The notes: generated by a model not told the origin, from the letters alone. DNA of 45,475 nt from PFJX01 sp964440155 (GCA_964440155.1 CAYTRH010000006.1:1-45475), one strand, 5' to 3'. Shown: positions 15,497 through 23,832, numbered from the stretch's first letter. Numbers and translations are program-made.

Positions 15497-17635
15497 GTGA
15501 ATCCGGTCAAGAAGACATTTCAATACGGTCGCCATCAAGTCACCCTGGAGACCGGCGAAATCGCCCGCCAGGCCACGGGCGCGGTGGTGGTCAACATGGA
15601 CGATACCGTCGTGCTGGTCACCGTCGTGGCCAAGAACGAAGTCAAGCCCGGCCAGGATTTCTTTCCGCTCACCGTCGATTATCAGGAGAAGGCCTACGCT
15701 GCGGGCCGGATTCCCGGCGGTTTTCTGAAGCGTGAATCGCGCCCCTCGGAGAAAGAGACGCTGATCTCACGCCTGATCGACCGGCCCATCCGTCCGTTGT
15801 TTCCCGAGGGCTTCTTCAACGAAGTGCAGGTCATCGCCACGGTGATGTCCGCCAATCCGGAGGTCGATTCCGACATTCCGGCCATGATCGGTACTTCCGC
15901 GGCCCTGGCGCTGTCCGGCCTGCCGTTCGATGGCCCGATCGGTGCTGCGCGCGTGGGCTACATCGATGGCGAATACGTGCTCAATCCGACCCAGAGCGAG
16001 TTGAAGGACTCCCGCCTGGATCTGGTGGTGGCGGGCACCGAGCAGGCGGTGCTGATGGTCGAATCGGAAGCCGATCAGTTGTCCGAGGAGATCATGCTCG
16101 GCGCGGTGGTGTTCGGCCACGAGCAGATGCGTGTGGCCATCGACGCCATCAATGAACTGGCCGACGAGGCCGGCAACGAACCCTGGGATTGGACGCCGCC
16201 CGAGCCGGATCTGGCGCTGCGTGAGCGTATGGAAGCGCTGTGCGCCGACGACCTGGCGCGCGCCTACTCGATCAAGCAGAAGCAGGCGCGCGTGGCGGAA
16301 GTGGATGCCATCCGCAACCGGGTGTTCGCCGAGCTGATCAGCGACGACATGGACACGGTCGCCGCCAACGCGGTCAAGGACCTGTTCCACGCGCTGGAAG
16401 CCAAAGTCGTGCGTGGCCGTATCCTCGCCGGCCAGCCGCGTATCGACGGCCGCGATACCCGCACCGTGCGTCCGATCACCATACGCACCGGCGTGTTGCC
16501 GCGCACCCATGGCTCGGCGCTGTTCACGCGCGGCGAGACGCAGGCGCTGGTGGTGGCCACGTTGGGCACCGGCCGTGACGAGCAATCGGTCGAGGCGCTC
16601 ACCGGCAGCTACAGCGAACACTTCATGTTGCATTACAACATGCCGCCGTTCGCCACCGGCGAGACTGGACGTGTGGGCAGTCCCAAGCGGCGCGAGATCG
16701 GCCATGGCCGCCTGGCCCGCCGCGCGTTGACCGCCTGTCTGCCGGGCAAGGAAGAGTTCGGCTACACCATCCGTGTGGTGTCCGAGATCACCGAGTCCAA
16801 CGGCTCCAGTTCCATGGCCTCGGTGTGTGGCGGCAGTCTGGCGTTGATGGATGCCGGCGTGCCGATGAAGGACCACGTCGCCGGCATCGCCATGGGCCTG
16901 ATCAAGGAGGGCAACCGCTTCGCGGTGCTCACCGACATCCTGGGTGACGAGGACCATCTGGGCGACATGGACTTCAAGGTGGCCGGCACCGTCAACGGCG
17001 TCAATGCGCTGCAGATGGACATCAAGATCAACGGCATCACCAAGGAGATCATGCAGGTCGCGCTGGCCCAGGCGCGCGAGGCGCGCCTGCACATCCTGGA
17101 GAAGATGCGCGCCGCGGTGACCGGTCCGCGCCAGGAGATGAGCGAGTTTGCGCCGCGCATCATCACCATGAAGATCAATCCCGAGAAGATCCGCGACGTG
17201 ATCGGCAAGGGCGGCGCCACCATCCGCGCGCTGACCGAGGAAACCGGCACGCAGATCGACATCGGCGAGGACGGCACGGTCAAGATCGCCTGCACCAGCA
17301 CGGAATCGGGCGAGGCGGCGAAGAAGCGCATCGAGGACATCACCGCCGAGGTCGAGGTCGGGCGTGTCTATGACGGCACGGTGCTGAAGATTCTGGACTT
17401 CGGCGCCATCGTCAACGTGCTGCCGGGCAAGGACGGCCTGCTGCACATTTCGCAGATCGCCCATCAGCGCGTCAACGCCGTGACTGATTACCTGAAGGAA
17501 GGTCAGGCGGTGCGGGTCAAGGTGTTGGAGACCGACGAGAAGGGGCGCATGCGGCTGTCGATGAAGGCGCTGATCGATCCGCCGGCGGCGCCGGCGGGCG
17601 AGGCCGCCGCCGTGGAAACGCCGGCGACGGAGTGA
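15497..17635 (+). CDS. pnp: Polyribonucleotide nucleotidyltransferase (PNPase)
   Basis: Phosphorolytic 3'-5' exoribonuclease of 712 residues. Two RNase PH domains (1-220 and 320-545) carry AGRIPGGFLKRE and RRALTACLPGKEEF; the KH domain is at about 555-610 (IRDVIGKGGATIRALTEETG) and S1 at about 620-690 (VGRVYDGTVLKILDFGAIV). The GTG start has SD AAGGAAG. PNPase is part of the RNA degradosome and might act on the leader hairpins described here. Confidence 0.97.
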   Translation: MNPVKKTFQYGRHQVTLETGEIARQATGAVVVNMDDTVVLVTVVAKNEVKPGQDFFPLTVDYQEKAYAAGRIPGGFLKRESRPSEKETLISRLIDRPIRPLFPEGFFNEVQVIATVMSANPEVDSDIPAMIGTSAALALSGLPFDGPIGAARVGYIDGEYVLNPTQSELKDSRLDLVVAGTEQAVLMVESEADQLSEEIMLGAVVFGHEQMRVAIDAINELADEAGNEPWDWTPPEPDLALRERMEALCADDLARAYSIKQKQARVAEVDAIRNRVFAELISDDMDTVAANAVKDLFHALEAKVVRGRILAGQPRIDGRDTRTVRPITIRTGVLPRTHGSALFTRGETQALVVATLGTGRDEQSVEALTGSYSEHFMLHYNMPPFATGETGRVGSPKRREIGHGRLARRALTACLPGKEEFGYTIRVVSEITESNGSSSMASVCGGSLALMDAGVPMKDHVAGIAMGLIKEGNRFAVLTDILGDEDHLGDMDFKVAGTVNGVNALQMDIKINGITKEIMQVALAQAREARLHILEKMRAAVTGPRQEMSEFAPRIITMKINPEKIRDVIGKGGATIRALTEETGTQIDIGEDGTVKIACTSTESGEAAKKRIEDITAEVEVGRVYDGTVLKILDFGAIVNVLPGKDGLLHISQIAHQRVNAVTDYLKEGQAVRVKVLETDEKGRMRLSMKALIDPPAAPAGEAAAVETPATE

Positions 17636-17642
17636 TGTGCGC

Positions 17643-17674
17643 GTAGACCGCGCGCATCACGCGCGCGGCGCTAC
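17643..17674. terminator. GC-rich hairpin between convergent genes
   Basis: CCGCGCG/CGCGCGG (7 bp, loop CATCACG) flanked by GTAG/CTAC, eight bases after the pnp stop. No T-run. It may serve as a bidirectional terminator between pnp and the convergent gene. Confidence 0.4.
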
Positions 17675-17695
17675 AGTTGCGCCGAGAGGCGGTGT

Positions 17696-18154
17696 TCAGC
17701 GCGCTCCGATCATGTCGAGGAAACCGCGCCACCAGCGTTTGCGGTTCTGGGTGACCAAATGACCGGGCGGCGTCAGCTCGGTCGGTGGCACGCGCGACAT
17801 CACCCAGCCCGGCAGGATGCGATGCTTGCTGGAGCCGCAAGAGGTACCGAGGTGGTTGGGGTCGTAGATCTTGATCAGACGCGGCTGCTGCAGGTCGTCG
17901 GCGTAGACGATGCCGCAGTAGTCCTCGCGGTGTTCCTTGCGCAACAAGGCATCCATCTCCCGCACGAAAGCCGCCACGTGCTCGGCATCGGCTGGTTCCG
18001 CCGGACAGGGTTCGCCCACGGCATACAGATACCAGCCGCCGGCGAGATCCAGACGGCCCCAGAACGCATCCAGTTGCTGCCACGACAGCAGGCTGTACAG
18101 CGTACCGTCGAACAGTCGGTCGAACTCGGTGTGGGCTGTGCCGGGATCGTGCAT
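17696..18154 (-). CDS. Unrecognised conserved-looking small protein
   Basis: I do not recognise this protein of 152 residues. It begins MHDPGTAHTEFDRLFDGTLY, is rich in Trp and Tyr, and has a distinctive segment YDPNHLGTSCGSSKHRILPGW followed by VMSRVPPTELTPP and a basic tail RKRWWRGFLDMIG. No signal peptide or membrane helix is apparent, so it is probably a soluble cytoplasmic protein. The frame stays open far upstream, but there it is only antisense to the next gene; the ATG at 18154 sits right after a TAGAAT -10 box. Codon use looks native. It is transcribed divergently from the phosphatase gene. Confidence 0.7.
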   Translation of the reverse strand: MHDPGTAHTEFDRLFDGTLYSLLSWQQLDAFWGRLDLAGGWYLYAVGEPCPAEPADAEHVAAFVREMDALLRKEHREDYCGIVYADDLQQPRLIKIYDPNHLGTSCGSSKHRILPGWVMSRVPPTELTPPGHLVTQNRKRWWRGFLDMIGAR

Positions 18155-18185
18155 GGTCGTGGAATCGGCAAGGAGAAAGCTTTGT

Positions 18186-18191
18186 ATTCTA
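18186..18191 (-). promoter_or_regulatory. Candidate -10 box of the small unrecognised gene
   Basis: TAGAAT on the minus strand, 31 bases before the ATG at 18154. No convincing -35 is seen. Confidence 0.3.
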
Positions 18192-18241
18192 CGCGCGTGC
18201 CCGTCGCATGCTGACGTTTTGTGTTCGAACCGGAGAGGAAC

Positions 18242-18994
18242 ATGGTCGATACGCTGTTGTTCGATGTCGATGGCACACTCGCCGATACCGAGCGCGACGG
18301 TCATCGCCCGGCGTTCAACGCCGCCTTCCGCGACTTCGGCCTGGACTGGACCTGGGACGTGGCGCTGTATGGCGAGTTGCTGGCGGTGACCGGCGGCAAG
18401 GAGCGCATCCGCTACTACGTCGAGCGCTATCGGCCCGATTACCGTAAGCCCGCGCATTTCGACCAATTGGTGGTCGACCTGCACAAGGCCAAGACGGCCC
18501 ATTACACGCGCATGCTGGCCGCCGGCGGTATTCCGCTGCGTCCGGGCGTGCGCCGCCTGCTCGGCGAGGCGCGCGCGGCCGGCTACACGCTGGCCATCGC
18601 CACCACCACCACGCCGGACAACGTCACCGCGCTGCTGCGTCACAGCCTGGCGCCGGACGGGCCGGACTGGTTCAGTGTGATCGCCGCCGGTGACATCGTG
18701 CCGGCAAAGAAACCCGCACCGGACATCTACCAGTGGGCGATGGCGCAGCTCGGCGTGGAATCCGGTCGCTGCCTGGCATTCGAGGACTCCGAGAATGGCC
18801 TGCGTTCGGCACTCGCCGCGGGGGTGCGCACGCTGGTCACGGTGAATGATTACACCCGTGCGCATGACTTCAGCGGCGCGCTGGCGGTGCTGAGCGATCT
18901 CGGCGAGCCACAAGCGCCCTACGTCCGGCTGGATGCCGCCGGCGCGGGCGAACGTGGGGTGTGCGATCTGGCGCGTCTGCGCGAGTGGCTGTGA
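18242..18994 (+). CDS. CbbY-like HAD sugar phosphatase
   Basis: HAD-family phosphatase of 250 residues. Motif I is FDVDGTLADTE with nucleophile Asp8 and Asp10; IATTTTPDNV holds motif II and AAGDIVPAKKPAPDIYQWA and FEDSENGLRSA hold motifs III and IV. The cap segments WDVALYGELLAVTGGKERIRYY and the whole layout match CbbY of Rhodobacter, which dephosphorylates xylulose-1,5-bisphosphate, an inhibitor of Rubisco. This hints at an autotrophic host, though CbbY-like proteins also occur in others. SD GGAGAGGAAC decides the ATG at 18242. Confidence 0.85.
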   Translation: MVDTLLFDVDGTLADTERDGHRPAFNAAFRDFGLDWTWDVALYGELLAVTGGKERIRYYVERYRPDYRKPAHFDQLVVDLHKAKTAHYTRMLAAGGIPLRPGVRRLLGEARAAGYTLAIATTTTPDNVTALLRHSLAPDGPDWFSVIAAGDIVPAKKPAPDIYQWAMAQLGVESGRCLAFEDSENGLRSALAAGVRTLVTVNDYTRAHDFSGALAVLSDLGEPQAPYVRLDAAGAGERGVCDLARLREWL

Positions 18995-19061
18995 GGCGGC
19001 CGGCGCCGCTTGGGTTATCATCCCGCCCCGTTCCTCACGCTGACGAGGCGATCAGCCGCAC

Positions 19062-19607
19062 ATGAATCCACGAGAAGCCTGGGCGTTGTTCAACCGAGCC
19101 GAGTTGCTGCACGGCTCGACCGAGGTCGAACGGGCGCTGGATGGCCTTGCCGCGCGCATCACCGACGCACTCGCCGACCGTTTCCCGGTTGCCCTGTGTG
19201 TGATGGGCGGCGCCGTGGTGTTCGCCGGCAAACTGTTGCCGCGGCTCGGTTTTCCGCTCGAATTCGACTACCTGCACGCCACCCGTTACCGCGACGACAC
19301 CACCGGCGGCGGTATCGAATGGGTGGTGCTGCCGCGCAAGGATCTGAACGGTCGGGTGGTGCTGCTGCTCGACGACATCCTCGATGAAGGCCACACCCTG
19401 GCGGCGGCGCGCGCGCGCATGCTGGAGCTGGGTGCGTCGGCGGTGTATGTCGCAGTGCTCGCCGACAAGGCCATCGGCCGACCGAAACCCATCCAGGCGG
19501 ACTTCGTCGGCCTGAGCGTGCCCAACCGTTACGTGTTCGGCATGGGCATGGACGCCTACGGGCTGTGGCGCAATCTGCCCGCGATCTACGCGCTGGAGCA
19601 GCGCTGA
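19062..19607 (+). CDS. hpt: Hypoxanthine-guanine phosphoribosyltransferase
   Basis: Type I phosphoribosyltransferase of 181 residues that converts hypoxanthine or guanine plus PRPP to IMP or GMP. The PRPP motif is VVLLLDDILDEGHTL near residue 105, and VMGGAVVFAGKLLPRL is the pyrophosphate-binding loop. Y-LHATRY-D and the late VPNRYVFGMGMD, which closes over the purine, are present. It is followed by a phosphorylase that releases hypoxanthine, so the two steps form one salvage path. Confidence 0.9.
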   Translation: MNPREAWALFNRAELLHGSTEVERALDGLAARITDALADRFPVALCVMGGAVVFAGKLLPRLGFPLEFDYLHATRYRDDTTGGGIEWVVLPRKDLNGRVVLLLDDILDEGHTLAAARARMLELGASAVYVAVLADKAIGRPKPIQADFVGLSVPNRYVFGMGMDAYGLWRNLPAIYALEQR

Positions 19608-20350
19608 TGCTGGCGATCATCGGCGGCACTGGTCTGACCCGTCTGCCTGGTCTGACCATCGACCATCGACAGGTCATGCGCACGCCGTACGGTGAACCAT
19701 CCGGCCCGTTGACCTTTGGTTGCCTGGACGGCCACCCGGTGCTGTTTCTGGCGCGCCATGGTCACGGCCACACCATACCGCCGCATCTGGTCAACTACCG
19801 CGCCAACATCTGGTCGTTGGCCGAACAAAAGGTCACCCATGTGGTATCCGTCGCCACGGTCGGCGGCATCGACGGTCGCCTGGGGCCGGGTGCGTTGTGC
19901 GTGCCCGATCAGATCATCGACTATACCCATGGGCGCGAATCCACCTTCGCGCAGTACAACGGCAAGCCGGTCAGTCATCTCGACTTCACCTGGCCCTACT
20001 GTGAGGCCATGCGTGAACGCTGCATGACGGCGCTGGCGGAAGCCGGTGAACCGTTCGTCGCCGGCGGTACCTATGGCTGCGTGCAGGGGCCCAGGCTGGA
20101 AACCAAGGCCGAGATCGACCGCCTGGCGCGTGACGGTGCCGACATGGTCGGTATGACCGGTATGCCGGAGGCCTACCTCGCGCGCGAGATCGGCCTGTGT
20201 TATGCCGCCATCGCCGTGTCGGTGAACTGGGCCGCGGGACGGGGTGACAGTGCCACGGGCATTTCCGCCGAACGCATCGAAACCACCCTGCACGACGTGA
20301 TGGAGCGGGTGCGCGGCGTGCTGACCCGGCTGGCGCGCATGAACTACTGA
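19607..20350 (+). CDS. S-methyl-5'-thioinosine phosphorylase (MTAP/MTIP family)
   Basis: PNP/MTAP-family phosphorylase of 247 residues. It begins MLAIIGGTGLTRLPGL, has the phosphate-site segment LARHGHGHTIPPHLVNYRAN and GTYGCVQGPRLETKAEI, and MVGMTGMPEAYLAREIGLCYA near the base-binding site. The family in Pseudomonas and relatives cleaves methylthioinosine to hypoxanthine, which hpt (sharing one base, TGATG) would then salvage. MTA as substrate cannot be ruled out from sequence. Confidence 0.85.
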   Translation: MLAIIGGTGLTRLPGLTIDHRQVMRTPYGEPSGPLTFGCLDGHPVLFLARHGHGHTIPPHLVNYRANIWSLAEQKVTHVVSVATVGGIDGRLGPGALCVPDQIIDYTHGRESTFAQYNGKPVSHLDFTWPYCEAMRERCMTALAEAGEPFVAGGTYGCVQGPRLETKAEIDRLARDGADMVGMTGMPEAYLAREIGLCYAAIAVSVNWAAGRGDSATGISAERIETTLHDVMERVRGVLTRLARMNY

Positions 20351-20426
20351 CACGAAGCTGCATTGCGGACTTGCCAGATGCGTCGTCAGCGGCTATGCCG
20401 GCAAGTATGGACGGGAGCCGTCAGTC

Positions 20427-21623
20427 ATGAGCATCTTCGACGTCAACGCCAAGACGCTGTTCATCGCCGCCAATGCACAGGCGCGCGGCATGCAGCATCT
20501 GGCCCTGCGCGCGCTCAATGCCGGCCTCGAAGCCTATGTCGCCAAGAAGTATGACGAAGCCATCGTGGCGTTGAAACGCGCCGCCAGTCTGGACCCCAAG
20601 TCGGCCACGGCCGACAACGCCTACGACTATCTGGGGCGGGCCTACACCCAACTGGGCGACAACGCGGCAGCCATCCGCACCTACCGCGAGTCGCTGCGTC
20701 TCAATCCGAATCAGCCGGCGATCCAGCTCGCGCTCGGCAACGTGTATTTCATGGAAGAGCGCGTCGAGGAAGCGGTTACTGCCTACGAGCAGGCGGTGAA
20801 GCTCGATGCCAACGTGATGAACCGCTACTCCCTGGGCCAGGGCTATCTGGCCTTGGGGCGCTATGCCGAGGCCGAGCGGCAGTTCGAGCAAGTCAAGCAG
20901 ATGGCGCCACGCGAGCCGCAGGCCGATACCGCACTGGGGCAGACCTACGCCAAGCAGGGGCGGACTGACGACGCCGTGCGCGCCTTCCAGCGCGCCATCG
21001 ACCTGCAGCGGGACTACTGGACGGCCCACTCGGAGATGGGCTACGTGCTGGCGGACAGTGGCGAGATCGATCGCGCCCGCGCGATCACCGAGCAGTTGCA
21101 GGCCAACGACGCCGGACTGGCGGCGCGGCTCGAGCAGTATATCTATGAAAAGGCGCCGGCACGGATGGTTGCCAGCTATACCGATGATCGCTTCACGCCG
21201 TTCTTCGCCAGCAAGGGGCCGGGCACCCGTTTGACTGACCTGAGTCCGAAACTGGCGGCACCGGACAGCGAGCATCTGTTCGCCATGAGCTTTCGTTTCG
21301 ACAAGCCCATGGACCGTGCCTCGGTGCAGTCCGTGGACAACTGGAGCATCGCGCGCGCCACCGCGGCCAACCGGGCCTATGCCTACAATTTCGGCAACAC
21401 CCCGCCCGCGACCGAGGTTCTGCCCCCGCCCAGGCCGACCCTGGTGCTATACAACGAAGCCGATCGTACCGCCACGGTGTTGTTCGTCCTGCGCCAGAAC
21501 GCGCAGGGCAACGGCACCATCGACCCGTCGCACATCGTGTTCGGTTTCCGCGGGCAGGATGTGCTGGGCATCGGCATGGACGTTGCCGCCGACGAGTACA
21601 GCGGCTTTTCCGGTTTCGCCTGA
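20427..21623 (+). CDS. TPR-repeat protein with C-terminal Ig-like region, upstream of flagellin
   Basis: Protein of 398 residues with no signal peptide. Residues about 28-235 form five or six tetratricopeptide repeats (for example GLEAYVAKKYDEAIVALKRA and DYLGRAYTQLGDNAAAIRTY). After residue 280 a beta-rich segment begins, MSFRFDKPMDRASVQSVDNW, resembling the Ig-like SbsA-type modules of surface proteins. It lies 116 bases before flagellin 1 but has a sigma-28 site after it, not before it, so it is probably transcribed separately. Role unknown; a scaffold or chaperone for filament assembly or glycosylation is a guess from context. Confidence 0.8.
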   Translation: MSIFDVNAKTLFIAANAQARGMQHLALRALNAGLEAYVAKKYDEAIVALKRAASLDPKSATADNAYDYLGRAYTQLGDNAAAIRTYRESLRLNPNQPAIQLALGNVYFMEERVEEAVTAYEQAVKLDANVMNRYSLGQGYLALGRYAEAERQFEQVKQMAPREPQADTALGQTYAKQGRTDDAVRAFQRAIDLQRDYWTAHSEMGYVLADSGEIDRARAITEQLQANDAGLAARLEQYIYEKAPARMVASYTDDRFTPFFASKGPGTRLTDLSPKLAAPDSEHLFAMSFRFDKPMDRASVQSVDNWSIARATAANRAYAYNFGNTPPATEVLPPPRPTLVLYNEADRTATVLFVLRQNAQGNGTIDPSHIVFGFRGQDVLGIGMDVAADEYSGFSGFA

Positions 21624-21633
21624 AAAATTGTCC

Positions 21634-21661
21634 TAAAGTTTTTCGAGACGTCTGCCGTCAA
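21634..21661 (+). promoter_or_regulatory. Sigma-28 (FliA) promoter of flagellin 1
   Basis: TAAAGTTT (perfect for the -35 part) at 21634-21641, then 12 bases, then GCCGTCAA against the consensus GCCGATAA. The usual spacer is 11, so it is one base long. Transcription should start near 21668 and give a leader of about 72 bases that contains the hairpin at 21691. Confidence 0.8.
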
Positions 21662-21690
21662 TGGGCTTACCGCACGTCAATCGCGGTTGG

Positions 21691-21711
21691 CGGAGAGGAG
21701 AAGCCTCTCCG
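21691..21711 (+). promoter_or_regulatory. AGAA-loop hairpin in the flagellin 1 leader
   Basis: Perfect 8-bp stem CGGAGAGG/CCTCTCCG with loop AGAAG. It ends 16 bases before the SD AGGAG and 28 before the start codon. Similar hairpins with different stems but the same AGAA occur ahead of flagellin 2 and the giant repeat protein; flbT nearby suggests a protein target. The structure is seen directly; the function is inferred. Confidence 0.7.
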
Positions 21712-21739
21712 GAAATCAACCTAGAACAGGAGTTTCATC

Positions 21740-22600
21740 ATGGCAATCGGTGAAGTGTCCCTCACCGGCGCAATGCGCGCCAACCTCGTCAGCCTGCAGC
21801 AAACGGCGCAACTGATGGGGCAGACGCAGGAGCGTCTGGCTACCGGACGTAAGGTCAACAGCGCCCTCGACAACCCCGCCAACTTCTTTGCCGCGCGCGA
21901 ACACACGCAGCGCGCCAATCTGCTGAACGGTCTCAAGGACAACATCAGCGAGGCGATCCAGACGGTCAAGGCGGCCGACAAGGCGGTGACCGCCATCACC
22001 AAGATGATCGAGGGTCTGCGCGGTCAACTGGCGCAGGCACGCACGGCGCTGGGCGATGCAACCAGCAGTGGTGACCTGCTCAATGGCATCGCCAGCGGCT
22101 ACAACCAGATGGTCAACCAGATCAACAACCTGGTGACCGATTCGACCTACAAGGGCCTGACCTTCCTGGTCTCCGCGACCACCCTGACGGTCAACTTCAA
22201 CGAAACCTCGACCACCCAATTGGTCATGTCCGGCTTCGACGGCTCGGCCAGCGGTCTGGGTATCTCCGGCGGCTCCGCCTCCGGCCTGGGTACGCTGGCG
22301 TCCGGTGACATCGCCACCAACGCCGACATCGACGGCATCGAAGCCAGCCTGAACGCCGCGCTGGCGACCCTGCGCAGGGAGTCGGGCACCCTGGCCAACA
22401 ACCTCACCATCCTGTCGGTACGGCAGAGCTTCATCACCGACATGGTCAACACGCTGACCGAGGGTGCAGACAAGCTCACGCTGGCGGATACCAACGAGGA
22501 AGGTGCCAACATGTTGATGTTGCAGACCCGGCAGGCGTTGGGCACGACATCGTTGAGTCTCGCCTCACAAGCGGCGCAGTCGGTACTCAGGCTCTTCTGA
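21740..22600 (+). CDS. Flagellin 1, short alphaproteobacterial type
   Basis: Flagellin of 286 residues, filament subunit. The N-terminal D0/D1 helices carry ANLVSLQQTAQLMGQTQERLATGRKVNSALDNPANFF and the C-terminal helix ends in SLASQAAQSVLRLF, which is how flagellins of Magnetospirillum and other Alphaproteobacteria begin and end; gammaproteobacterial FliC differs (ALSSSMQRLSSGLRIN). The central part is small with a Gly/Ser-rich segment (SGFDGSASGLGISGGSASG) that offers many Ser/Thr for O-glycosylation. It is about 80% like flagellin 2 by eye. SD AGGAG. Not named fliC because paralogue naming is unclear. Confidence 0.95.
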   Translation: MAIGEVSLTGAMRANLVSLQQTAQLMGQTQERLATGRKVNSALDNPANFFAAREHTQRANLLNGLKDNISEAIQTVKAADKAVTAITKMIEGLRGQLAQARTALGDATSSGDLLNGIASGYNQMVNQINNLVTDSTYKGLTFLVSATTLTVNFNETSTTQLVMSGFDGSASGLGISGGSASGLGTLASGDIATNADIDGIEASLNAALATLRRESGTLANNLTILSVRQSFITDMVNTLTEGADKLTLADTNEEGANMLMLQTRQALGTTSLSLASQAAQSVLRLF

Positions 22601-22645
22601 CCGCAAGGTCGGTATCACGAAGAGTCCGTAGCGTAACGGAGCGGG

Positions 22646-22672
22646 GGCGAGGCGCCGTGAGGCGTACTCGCC
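22646..22672 (+). other. Hairpin after flagellin 1, before the unrecognised gene
   Basis: Outer stem GGCGAG/CTCGCC and inner stem CGCC/GGCG capped by GTGA, a GNRA tetraloop. It ends 23 bases before the next start. No T-run. It may protect the flagellin mRNA 3' end or shape the leader of the next gene; unlike the other leaders it lacks AGAA. Confidence 0.4.
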
Positions 22673-22695
22673 TTCGACGCTTACGGGAGATGAAC

Positions 22696-23346
22696 ATGTC
22701 AACGATCCCAGGCGCAGTTCCTGCCGTGCCACCGCCGGTGGTCCCGGGCCCATCCGCGATCCAGCTGCCGGCACGCGCGGTCGAAAATGCACATGCCGAG
22801 CGTGGCCGTTCGGCGTCGGACGATGCCGAGGTGACCAGGGTCGTTCTCAGCGAATCGGCACGCGTACAGGCTTGGCGCGACGACGCGGTCGCATTGGGTC
22901 AGCGAGCACGCGAGGCCGACACCGCCCTGGCCAAGGCGATCGACCTGGTAAAGCAGATGAAAGCGCAGTTGTCGGCGGTCACCAAGCAGTTCCCGCCCTT
23001 CCCCGCGGACAGTGAAGAGCGTTTTCGCTATCTCAACGGCTTCAGCGGCCTGCGCGCCCAGGTGGAATCGCTGACGTTCCCGCCCGAACCCGCCAGCGAG
23101 GGTAACTGGGCCGGAATCCGCTTTCCGCCCGAACGCATCGGCTGGGACATTCCACGTCTCGATCCGGCAACGGCCGACGATGCGGCGGTGCAGGCTGCCG
23201 AGGCCCAAGTAGGACGCATCGCCGATGATCTGGTTCAACGTCGCCAATCGCTGTTCGACAGCGTTGCACGCGTGGCCGGTGGTGGTTATGGCGTCGACCA
23301 GGCGCGCCAGTTGGTCGAGCACATCCGAGCGGTTATTGCCGGCTGA
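22696..23346 (+). CDS. Unrecognised protein between the two flagellins
   Basis: Not recognised. 216 residues with a Pro-rich disordered start (AVPAVPPPVVPGP), then charged helices about 45-110 (AWRDDAVALGQRAREADTALAKAIDLVKQMKAQL) that may form a coiled coil, a segment RYLNGFSGLRAQVESLTFPPEP, and a final helical part (VQAAEAQVGRIADDLVQRRQSLFD). No signal peptide or membrane helix. I chose the ATG at 22696 because GGGAG is seven bases upstream; the ATG at 22690 is too close to it. Placement suggests a filament-linked role, possibly export or chaperone related (inference). Confidence 0.8.
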   Translation: MSTIPGAVPAVPPPVVPGPSAIQLPARAVENAHAERGRSASDDAEVTRVVLSESARVQAWRDDAVALGQRAREADTALAKAIDLVKQMKAQLSAVTKQFPPFPADSEERFRYLNGFSGLRAQVESLTFPPEPASEGNWAGIRFPPERIGWDIPRLDPATADDAAVQAAEAQVGRIADDLVQRRQSLFDSVARVAGGGYGVDQARQLVEHIRAVIAG

Positions 23347-23755
23347 GTCGGACAGACGCTGACGCCGGCAAGTGCTGGCGCGGCGGGGCGGCATCTTCAG
23401 GCAATAGTTGCCGGTGGGTTGGGCGGCTGTTGCCGGATGGCCGTCTTGATGTTCCCCATTCGACCCAGCGGGTCATGCTCTTGCGTTCACTATCAATGGA
23501 TGGTTGCGGGCAAGGCCGGACGATGTCGGCATGATCGAAGCTTTGCGCTGCGTCGTCGGCGTGGGGCTTGATCGTGATGCGCAAGGTGCTGATTCAATGC
23601 GGCGTTTCGCCGAACCATAATCGCTCTGATCCTGCTTTGTCGCGCCGCTTGGCGCCACCCGGGCTCGCTGTGGGTGCAGGATTCCACCGCGTCGTTCTGC
23701 CTTGAGCCGGGAGTCGTTCTCCTGTACCTGACCGTAATGCCCTGCGTTACTCGCA
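23347..23755. other. Non-coding stretch before flagellin 2
   Basis: About 410 bases without a convincing gene on either strand; the short open frames lack ribosome sites and family features. A hairpin at 23363-23380 (CGCCGGCA with TGCTGGCG, one G-T pair, loop AG) follows the preceding stop and may terminate it. The stretch leads into the sigma-54 promoter and is long enough to hold binding sites for an enhancer protein such as FleQ, though I cannot identify one. Confidence 0.5.
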
Positions 23756-23771
23756 TGGCATGAATTCTGCT
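23756..23771 (+). promoter_or_regulatory. Sigma-54 (RpoN) promoter of flagellin 2
   Basis: TGGCATGAATTCTGCT: the invariant GG (23757-23758) and GC (23769-23770) are exactly 10 bases apart and it differs from the consensus TGGCACG-N4-TTGCT at two positions. Expected start near 23782 with a leader of about 80 bases containing the hairpin at 23809. Confidence 0.75.
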
Positions 23772-23808
23772 CTATGCGGTTGCCAAATCAGGCATTGAAC
23801 CCATGCCG

Positions 23809-23832
23809 ACCCAGAGCCAGAACGCTCTGGGT
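23809..23832 (+). promoter_or_regulatory. AGAA-loop hairpin in the flagellin 2 leader
   Basis: Perfect 9-bp stem ACCCAGAGC/GCTCTGGGT with loop CAGAAC. It ends 17 bases before the SD AGGAG and 29 before the ATG, almost the same geometry as in flagellin 1, although the stem sequence is unrelated. Confidence 0.7.

Noticed and set aside
22646..22672. Fourth AGAA-type leader hairpin ahead of the unrecognised gene
   Set aside because: The loop is GTGA and the stem is imperfect, so it does not belong to the AGAA set.
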